A stretch of DNA of 6,367 bases from JBBRLA01 sp038231615 (GTDB lineage: Bacteria; Myxococcota_A; Polyangia; Palsa-1104; JAEUJZ01): positions 1 through 6,367 of the forward strand of contig JBBRLA010000521.1 in the NCBI GenBank assembly GCA_038231615.1, written 5' to 3'. Shown one piece after another: positions 1-4,216 of this stretch (within the stretch, counting starts at the first letter, position 1; every line of letters starts with the position of its first letter). The position numbers and the translations under genes were made by a program. The notes beneath the pieces are model-generated. The model had not been told where the DNA came from and searched no databases. It was given only the letters and a program-made list of their open reading frames with translations.

Positions 1-214
1 AAATGATAATGATGAATACGATGATTTTGCAGACAGAACCATCGGACCTCTGCGCGGGGGCCGCCACCGTGCCCGGCATACCGCCCGCGAACCACCCCGA
101 TCTCCCGTAGTGGCCCCTCTCTGACTGACTCGCTTGGTACGCCGCGCCACACCGTGTGCAAGCGGCCTCGATCCATCGTCAATGGCCCCATGGTCTGGTG
201 ATCCTGAATGGTCC

Positions 215-243
215 TTGACTCCTCGGCAAGTCTTTGTTTTCCT
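215..243 (+). promoter_or_regulatory. Weak candidate promoter for the amylase gene
   Basis: TTGACT at 215-220 matches five of six bases of the sigma-70 -35 box. The hexamer 17 nt downstream, TTTCCT at 238-243, matches the -10 consensus at only three positions. It would give a 5' leader of roughly 85 nt. This is the best -35-like element upstream of the gene, but the poor -10 makes the call tentative; an alternative sigma factor or activator-dependent promoter is equally possible. Confidence 0.2.
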
Positions 244-325
244 TGCCTCCCTAAGGGCATCGGGCGCCGCGTTCGCATTTCGTCTCGACGATTGCTCCAA
301 CTTGAGCAGCGGGACCATCCAGTCC

Positions 326-330
326 AGGAG
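326..330 (+). promoter_or_regulatory. Shine-Dalgarno site fixing the amylase start
   Basis: AGGAG lies five bases before the ATG at 336. This supports ATG 336 rather than the in-frame Met at residue 8, which would also lose the positively charged n-region of the signal peptide. It also argues against a longer plus-strand reading frame beginning at 134 in another frame. Confidence 0.85.
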
Positions 331-335
331 ATCAC

Positions 336-2834
336 ATGAACTGTTCACGCTATCTCATGACCACGTCGCTGGCGGGTATGCTTTCTGTGCTTGGCGCGGG
401 CTGCGGCAAGGACAACCCACAGGGCCCGACGGACGGGAGCACATCGGACCTGTCGATGCCGGATGCCGCCCTCGCGGGTGCCTTCGTCCGGGTCCACTAC
501 CGGCTGCAGGGCGGCGGTGACACCACCCTGTGGGGGGTGCACTTCTTCGGGGCCGGCGCCAGCTCGCCGGTATGGGGTATGCCGCAGCGGTTCGTCAACA
601 AGGATGACTTTGGTGCCTACACCGACGTGAAGGTGACAGCCACCGGCGATGCGCCGGACGCCTGGTTGGGCTTGATTCCGGTGCTCTGCAACAACGGCAC
701 TTGTCAGAAGGACGTCGAGACCAGCGCGCGCTTCTTCGACCTTGCCAAGTCCCCGGCCACCCCGAACATCGCCGAATGCTGGATCACCCAGGGGCAGGTC
801 ATCCAGATCACCAAGCCGGCGAGCAGCGGCCCCGGTTACAAGATCTACCGGCCCAAGGAGTTCATCGATCTGGGCGATGGCAGCGTGCGCCTGATGTTCC
901 GGGTGGCGCCGGCCTCCACCGGCACGGTGGGCTATGGGACCGACAAGGCCCAGCTGGACCAGCAGGTCGCCTGGACCACCCAGGACAACCTCAACAAAGA
1001 CGGTCTGATCGTCAAGGGGCTGACCCCGGGGACCCTGATTTACTATCAAATCAACTCGACCCTGAACGGCATGAAGGACCAGAGCGCCGTGCTCGACCTG
1101 ACCCCGATCTCGTTCTCCACCGTGGCCAACGCGGGGGACTGGGCGTCGTGGGGGCAAAAGGGCGTGATGTACCAGCTCCTGGTCCGCACCTTTGCCGATG
1201 GCGGCAGCCCGAAGGTGGCAGCCGACCCGGACAAGGACAGCGGCATCGACCCGGCCACGATGGACGGGGTAGGGGACCTGGTCGGCTTGCGCATGGCGTT
1301 GCCCTATCTGAAGGGCATCGGCGCCGACGCCATCTGGATGACGCCGGTGTTCAAGGCCAAGAGCTACCACGGCTACGACACCACCAACTTCTATGATCTG
1401 GACCCGGCGGTGGGCACGAAAAAGGACTTCGCCGACCTGAGCGCGGAGGCGCACCAGCAGGGCATCAAGATCGTCCTGGATCTGGTCGAAAACCACGTGG
1501 CCGATGTGAACCCCTGGTTCATCAAGGCGATGGACCCCAAGGACCCGGAGCACGCCAAGTACCACGAGTGGTTTGTCTGGTCGGACGAGTACGAGAACAT
1601 GCTGACGGACAAGCACCCCTTCGATCCGACCTCGGTCATCTGGGCCTGCAAGAGCTACATGTGCTACCATCAGATCTTCGGCGCCTCGATTCCGGAACTC
1701 AACTTCCGCAACCCGGAGGTCCGGGCCGAGATGAAGAAGATCTCCGCCTTCTGGCTGGCCCTGGGGGCCGACGGGTTTCGGTTGGACGCCTCAAAGCACA
1801 TCGACCAGTTCGACGACAACAACAGCATCCCGCTTTCGATCCACGGCACCCACGTGTGGTGGAAAGAGTTCAATCACTATGTGAAGAAGGAAGTCCCCCG
1901 CGACCCCATGGCGGCGGCGGTGATCCTGGCCGGGGAGAACCGCTGGGACGACCCGGCTGTCTACAAGAACATGGTGCCCTACGCCGGGGACATGGACTCG
2001 CAGTTCGACTTCCCCTTCCGTACCCTGCTCAGCAACTTCGTCGGGGGCAAGAGCGGGGATGACGTGGACTTCGTGAAGTACATAAAGACCCTGAAGACGG
2101 ACGCGGCGAACACCGGGGCCGGAGGCAACCCGAACCACTTCTTCGAGCGTTTCCTGTCCAACCACGACCTGGACCGGCCGGCGTCGCAGTTCTCTGGGGC
2201 GATGCCGCTCGATGCAGTGCTGAAGCAGGCGGCGACCATCGTGCTGACGGTGCCGGGGATGCCGGTCATCTACTACGGCGAGGAGTTCGGCAAGATGGGC
2301 AAGCGGGCCAAGTACGTGGTGACGGAGAGCTACGACCACGACGAGTTCATCCGCGAGCCGATGAGCTGGCTCAAGAACTTGAGCTTCGCGGGGGACATGA
2401 AGACCTCGTGGAACATCGACTTCCTGAAGACCAACAGCGACAACGCGGCCCTGGCCCTGGGCGTGGGCATGTGCAAGGCGCCGAACCCCGACTATCCCTT
2501 CATCAAGTTCATGACCGCGGACGACCCCAATTCGTGGGCGGCGCAGAAAGACGACGCCGGCAGCCTCTACAAGTACTACAAGAAGCTGGTCACGCTGCGC
2601 AAGGCGAACCCCCTTTTCACCGACCCGGGCACCGAGCTGACGATGGTGCAGAACACGGCGGACGTGTACGAGTTCCGGCTGGGCGGGGTGGTGGCGAAGA
2701 ACCTCTCGGTGGTGTTGAGCCGTAAGTCGATGCCCCAGACGATCTCCCGCGGCGGGATGGCCACGGACCTGATCACCGGCAAGACGGCTACTTCCTTTGA
2801 TATACCCCCCTACGGCTCCCTCATCCTTCAATAG
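336..2834 (+). CDS. Surface lipoprotein alpha-amylase-family glycoside hydrolase (GH13) with CBM41/PUD-like module
   Basis: The 832-aa protein probably hydrolyses alpha-1,4-linked glucans (starch, glycogen or maltodextrins) outside the cytoplasmic membrane. Residues 1-23 are a lipoprotein signal peptide with R5, a hydrophobic core and LGAG before C23. Residues about 50-165 resemble the pullulanase-associated CBM41/PUD module (VRVHY 51-55, LWGVHFFG 65-72, DDFGAYTDV 90-98). Residues about 172-262 look like an FN3-type beta domain. The GH13 barrel starts near 276. Its conserved regions are DLVENH 382-387, GFRLDASKH 480-488 (nucleophile D484), LAGENRW 531-537 (acid/base E534) and SNHDLDR 608-614 (transition-state Asp D611); IPELN 452-456 is the region V equivalent. 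SLYKYYKKLVTLRKANP (743-759) leads into the C-terminal beta domain, which ends IPPYGSLILQ. The pullulanase hallmark YNWGYDP is absent, so an amylase, neopullulanase or cyclomaltodextrinase-like activity fits better than pullulanase; the subfamily is uncertain. C118 and C123 could form a disulfide. No transporter or regulator gene lies beside it, and a large hairpin begins six bases after the stop, suggesting a single-gene transcript. Confidence 0.93.
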   Translation: MNCSRYLMTTSLAGMLSVLGAGCGKDNPQGPTDGSTSDLSMPDAALAGAFVRVHYRLQGGGDTTLWGVHFFGAGASSPVWGMPQRFVNKDDFGAYTDVKVTATGDAPDAWLGLIPVLCNNGTCQKDVETSARFFDLAKSPATPNIAECWITQGQVIQITKPASSGPGYKIYRPKEFIDLGDGSVRLMFRVAPASTGTVGYGTDKAQLDQQVAWTTQDNLNKDGLIVKGLTPGTLIYYQINSTLNGMKDQSAVLDLTPISFSTVANAGDWASWGQKGVMYQLLVRTFADGGSPKVAADPDKDSGIDPATMDGVGDLVGLRMALPYLKGIGADAIWMTPVFKAKSYHGYDTTNFYDLDPAVGTKKDFADLSAEAHQQGIKIVLDLVENHVADVNPWFIKAMDPKDPEHAKYHEWFVWSDEYENMLTDKHPFDPTSVIWACKSYMCYHQIFGASIPELNFRNPEVRAEMKKISAFWLALGADGFRLDASKHIDQFDDNNSIPLSIHGTHVWWKEFNHYVKKEVPRDPMAAAVILAGENRWDDPAVYKNMVPYAGDMDSQFDFPFRTLLSNFVGGKSGDDVDFVKYIKTLKTDAANTGAGGNPNHFFERFLSNHDLDRPASQFSGAMPLDAVLKQAATIVLTVPGMPVIYYGEEFGKMGKRAKYVVTESYDHDEFIREPMSWLKNLSFAGDMKTSWNIDFLKTNSDNAALALGVGMCKAPNPDYPFIKFMTADDPNSWAAQKDDAGSLYKYYKKLVTLRKANPLFTDPGTELTMVQNTADVYEFRLGGVVAKNLSVVLSRKSMPQTISRGGMATDLITGKTATSFDIPPYGSLILQ

Positions 2835-2839
2835 TACAC

Positions 2840-2957
2840 AGAAGCACCTGGCCGGGCAGATTTGGGCGTACCTCCTCGCTTCCTCGGTCACGTACAGTAG
2901 TACGCTCCCTCGGTCGCTGTGGGGGTGCGCCCAAATCTGCTCCGGCCAGGTGCTTCT
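2840..2957. repeat. Long imperfect inverted repeat (29/30-nt arms), likely giant hairpin
   Basis: The left arm 2840-2868 pairs with the right arm 2928-2957 with a single one-base bulge (an extra A on the complement of the right arm, after CCTGGCCGG). In RNA the stem extends inward through 2869-2875 and 2921-2927 with two G-U wobbles, giving about 36 pairs. The 45-nt interior (2876-2920) contains the small hairpin CGTAC-AGTA-GTACG (2891-2904), flanked by a direct repeat CCTCGGTC (2882-2889 and 2908-2915). The structure is far longer than an ordinary intrinsic terminator. It resembles a palindromic intergenic repeat or small non-autonomous mobile element, though no transposase ends or target duplication can be identified from this single copy. 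Confidence 0.9.
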
Positions 2958-2976
2958 TCCTTTTCCTTTTTCTTCT
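2840..2976 (+). terminator. Probable transcription terminator of the amylase gene
   Basis: The long hairpin starts six bases after the amylase stop codon, and its right arm runs directly into a 24-nt pure pyrimidine tract (2953-2976) rich in T, including TTTTCCTTTTTC. Hairpin followed by a U-rich tract is the layout of an intrinsic terminator, although the tract is interrupted by C and the stem is unusually long. The element may have been recruited as a terminator whatever its origin. Confidence 0.5.
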
Positions 2977-3077
2977 GCCTTCTTCGTTCTTCGTTCTTCG
3001 TTCTTCGTTCTTCGTTCTTCGTTCTTCGTTCTTCGTTCTTCGTTCTGCCTTCTTCGCTCTTCCTTCTTCCTTCTTCC
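2973..3077 (+). repeat. Heptanucleotide tandem repeat (TTCTTCG)n
   Basis: Nine perfect head-to-tail copies of TTCTTCG occupy 2980-3042. They are flanked by a variant TTCTGCC on each side (2973-2979 and 3043-3049), then one more TTCTTCG (3050-3056), CTCTTCC (3057-3063) and two TTCTTCC (3064-3077): fifteen units in phase overall. A pattern of this kind is expected to expand and contract by replication slippage. Seven is not a multiple of three, so any translated frame cycles through Ser/Phe/Leu/Arg/Val-rich heptapeptides; this low-complexity reading is not evidence of a protein. Confidence 0.95.
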
Positions 3078-3091
3078 TTCTTCTTTCTTCT
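3057..3091 (+). repeat. 35-nt uninterrupted pyrimidine tract
   Basis: All 35 bases on the plus strand are C or T, continuing the heptamer array with degenerate TTCTTCC/TTCTTCT units. Long polypurine-polypyrimidine runs with local mirror symmetry can form intramolecular triplex (H-DNA) under supercoiling; that property is general knowledge, not shown here. Confidence 0.85.
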
Positions 3092-3123
3092 ACGTTCCCG
3101 CCTACGGCGCGCTCATTCTTCAG
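3088..3123 (+). pseudogene. Possible relic of a second GH13 C-terminus
   Basis: In one frame these bases read FYVPAYGALILQ, which matches the amylase C-terminus FDIPPYGSLILQ at eight of twelve residues. From CCC to CAG/CAA the DNA (3097-3123 versus 2805-2831) agrees at 22 of 27 positions, with several differences at third codon positions. Endings of the type PxYGxLIL are typical of the last strand of GH13 C-terminal domains. No stop follows directly, the frame runs on to 3165, and nothing upstream in this frame resembles amylase because the heptamer array intervenes. It may be the 3' end of a lost tandem paralogue. Chance similarity over so short a stretch cannot be excluded. Confidence 0.35.
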
Positions 3124-3125
3124 GA

Positions 3126-3170
3126 ACCATTCAAGCAGCTGGGCCCACCGGGCCAGAGTGCTTGAATGGT
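3126..3170. terminator. Strong hairpin between convergent genes, candidate bidirectional terminator
   Basis: ACCATTCAAGCA (3126-3137) is perfectly complementary to TGCTTGAATGGT (3159-3170). A second inner stem pairs CTGGGCCC with GGGCCAG with one bulged base around a 3-nt ACC loop. It lies 32 nt beyond the stop codon of the minus-strand gene and between that gene and the amylase. Neither side carries a T-tract, so an intrinsic terminator mechanism is not clearly met. It could instead be a 3'-end stabilising stem or a Rho-assisted stop. Confidence 0.6.
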
Positions 3171-3201
3171 GGGAACTGGCTGGCTGGCGGGAGATCTGGA
3201 T

Positions 3202-3909
3202 CTATATCTGGTTCTTCAGATCGGTGAGCAGTTCGTTCCACATTCGATTGACGTGGCCGTCCTGAGACTGGATGTATTTCTCCAGGTTCAGTTCTAGCGA
3301 CGTCCGGTCGGACGTGGAAAGCGGCGTGGCCATGCCGGGGTGCATGGCCACCATGTGCTGCGCGTACGTGATCTTGCCGGCGCCATCCACGTGAAGGGTG
3401 CCGGTCAGGTCGACCCCGACCCCCAACTGGGCGGTCAGGCCGCCGTCCGCCGCCCGCTCCACCTGCCCGAAGCGTACGCCGTTGAAGACGGTCGAGGGCG
3501 CCGGCTGGCCCAGGGCCTGTGCCAGCTTGCCGGCGAACTGCCTGATCACCTCTTGGTTGATGCTGGGGTGAGGTGACTTCAGCTCGCTCTGCAGGGTGTT
3601 TAGCAGGGACTGCTCCTCGGGACGGGAAAGGGGACGTGGCTGTCCCCCCGGCCCGACCACGGTGCGGGTCTCGATGCTGAAGTCGGCGACCGTCGGGGTG
3701 CCCTTGCTGCCGTCGAAACGGATGCGGGCGACCTGGTCGATGCCGGTGCTGCCGTCAAGCTGGATGGACCCGTCCTGGTAGATGGCCCCGCCGGAGATGC
3801 GCAGGTTGGTCAACACCCCGCCCCGGATGTGGGGGAAGCGGATGGGCCGGGTCGGAAGGCTGGACTCCAGGCGCTCCACGCCGGAGAATTTCGAATCGAT
3901 CGTGCTCAT
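3202..3909 (-). CDS. Hypothetical protein, 235 aa, no recognised domain
   Basis: I do not recognise this family. The start is placed at the ATG at 3909-3907 (MSTIDSK) because GGAG lies four bases before it; a longer frame opening at 3966 adds an Arg/Pro-rich extension (MASGPRGIHR...) without a ribosome site and is probably not translated. The protein has no signal peptide, no transmembrane segment and no cysteine, so it is probably soluble and cytoplasmic. Residues about 22-88 look beta-rich with Gly-Asp turns (ISGGAIYQDGSIQLDGSTG at 38-56). Residues 94-135 look helical (RPEEQSLLNTLQSELK, then VIRQFAGKLAQALGQ). Residues 141-183 return to beta-like strands (AQLGVGVDLTGTLHVDG at 160-176). The tail 199-235 is again helical and polar (LELNLEKYIQSQDGHVNRMW). 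It stands alone: convergent to the amylase, divergent from the PHP lipoprotein. Codon use is G/C-ending like its neighbours, so there is no sign of recent transfer. Confidence 0.8.
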   Translation of the reverse strand: MSTIDSKFSGVERLESSLPTRPIRFPHIRGGVLTNLRISGGAIYQDGSIQLDGSTGIDQVARIRFDGSKGTPTVADFSIETRTVVGPGGQPRPLSRPEEQSLLNTLQSELKSPHPSINQEVIRQFAGKLAQALGQPAPSTVFNGVRFGQVERAADGGLTAQLGVGVDLTGTLHVDGAGKITYAQHMVAMHPGMATPLSTSDRTSLELNLEKYIQSQDGHVNRMWNELLTDLKNQI

Positions 3910-3913
3910 GGGT

Positions 3914-3917
3914 CTCC
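3914..3917 (-). promoter_or_regulatory. Shine-Dalgarno site deciding the start of the 235-aa gene
   Basis: On the minus strand GGAG is followed by ACCC and the ATG at 3909. No comparable site precedes the upstream ATG at 3966, so the shorter product is preferred. Confidence 0.7.
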
Positions 3918-3971
3918 ATTCTGGCCGGCGGGGCGAGCGGTGAATTCCGCGCGGACCCGAGGCCACGCAGA

Positions 3972-3999
3972 GTTCTAGGCACCGGAAAAACCGTTACAA
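3972..3999 (-). promoter_or_regulatory. Candidate promoter for the 235-aa gene
   Basis: Read on the minus strand, TTGTAA (3999-3994) and TAGAAC (3977-3972) are separated by 16 bases; each matches four of six positions of the sigma-70 consensus. The predicted start near 3965 would give a leader of about 56 nt containing the GGAG ribosome site. The -35 box overlaps the palindrome at 3996-4009. Confidence 0.35.
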
Positions 4000-4009
4000 G
4001 GCCCCTTGT
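3996..4009. promoter_or_regulatory. 14-nt palindrome, candidate operator
   Basis: ACAAGG-CC-CCTTGT is a perfect inverted repeat with a two-base centre. It overlaps the candidate -35 box of the minus-strand gene and lies in the shared region between two divergent genes, where a repressor site would be expected. No regulator family is identifiable from the site, and a palindrome of this size can occur by chance. Confidence 0.35.
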
Positions 4010-4030
4010 GATGAAAGATCGCCCCGTGCC

Positions 4031-4159
4031 GATCGCGAAGCGCTGCAGGTGCCGCGGTCCTTCGATCGCGAAGTGCCGCAGGCGCCGCGGTCCTTCCATC
4101 GCGAAGCGCCGCAGGCGCCGCGGTCCTTCCATCGCTAAGCGCAAGCGCCGCGGTCCTTC
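4031..4159. repeat. Four tandem copies of a 33-nt GC-rich repeat (minisatellite)
   Basis: Copies are at 4031-4063, 4064-4096, 4097-4129 and 4130-4159; the last lacks three bases. Each begins with GATCGC or CATCGC and ends with GCCGCGGTCCTTC. A six-base start of a fifth copy (CATCGC) follows at 4160. Pairwise differences among the first three copies are two to four substitutions. Each full copy contains a small hairpin, seen perfectly in copy 3 as GCGCC-GCA-GGCGC (4106-4118). Identical-type units with no intervening unique spacers rule out a CRISPR array. The array sits between divergent genes, upstream of the PHP gene promoter. Confidence 0.95.
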
Positions 4160-4180
4160 CATCGCAACCGGCCCCGGCGT

Positions 4181-4210
4181 TTGACAGGCCCGAAGGGCGC
4201 GTCTTACCCT
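4181..4210 (+). promoter_or_regulatory. Candidate sigma-70-type promoter giving a leaderless mRNA
   Basis: TTGACA (4181-4186) is a perfect -35 box. TACCCT (4205-4210), which fits the TANNNT form of the -10 box, lies 18 bases downstream. The ATG at 4217 follows after exactly six bases, where the first transcribed base would be expected. There is no Shine-Dalgarno sequence at normal spacing before this ATG; the nearest purine run, AAGGG at 4193-4197, is 19 bases away. Confidence 0.55.
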
Positions 4211-4216
4211 CTGCCC

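Larger units (their letters stand above)
1..335. other. Intergenic / upstream region of the amylase gene, no supported gene
   Basis: I see no convincing gene here. The first 30 bases are AT-rich compared with the rest of the window. A minus-strand ATG at 42-40 opens a frame (MVLSAKSSYSSLSF) that reaches the left edge without a stop, preceded on that strand by an AGAGG; it could be the start of a divergent gene, but 14 codons are too few to judge. A plus-strand frame open from the left edge ends with TAG at 108-110 and could equally be a chance reading. Two small inverted repeats lie close to the amylase start: TCGTC-TC-GACGA at 280-291 and TGCTC-CAACTT-GAGCA at 293-308. They could be regulatory but are short enough to be chance. 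Confidence 0.5.

Noticed and set aside
1..42. Possible start of a divergent minus-strand gene at the left edge
   Set aside because: Only 14 codons are inside the window, which is too little to support a gene call.
280..308. Two short inverted repeats upstream of the amylase as operators
   Set aside because: Five-base arms are expected by chance, and neither sits on a convincing promoter.
134..520. 128-aa plus-strand frame overlapping the amylase start
   Set aside because: It has no clear ribosome site and overlaps the amylase signal peptide and N-terminal domain in another frame with no family features.
345..1670. 441-aa minus-strand open frame antisense to the amylase
   Set aside because: It lies wholly opposite a gene with intact GH13 motifs; its Val/Leu/Arg/Gly-rich, His-rich composition is typical of a shadow frame in GC-rich DNA.
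1791..2891. 366-aa minus-strand open frame opposite the amylase 3' half
   Set aside because: Arg/Val/His-rich shadow composition with no recognisable domain, and it starts inside the giant inverted repeat.
2797..3227. Plus-strand frames across the heptamer array encoding repeated FFVLRSS-type peptides
   Set aside because: The peptide is a by-product of the 7-nt repeat read through three frames; there is no start signal, and the frames begin within the amylase gene or the hairpin. Only the short FYVPAYGALILQ segment is of possible interest.
4031..4159. CRISPR-like array
   Set aside because: The repeats are directly contiguous with no unique spacers, and no cas gene is nearby; it is a minisatellite.
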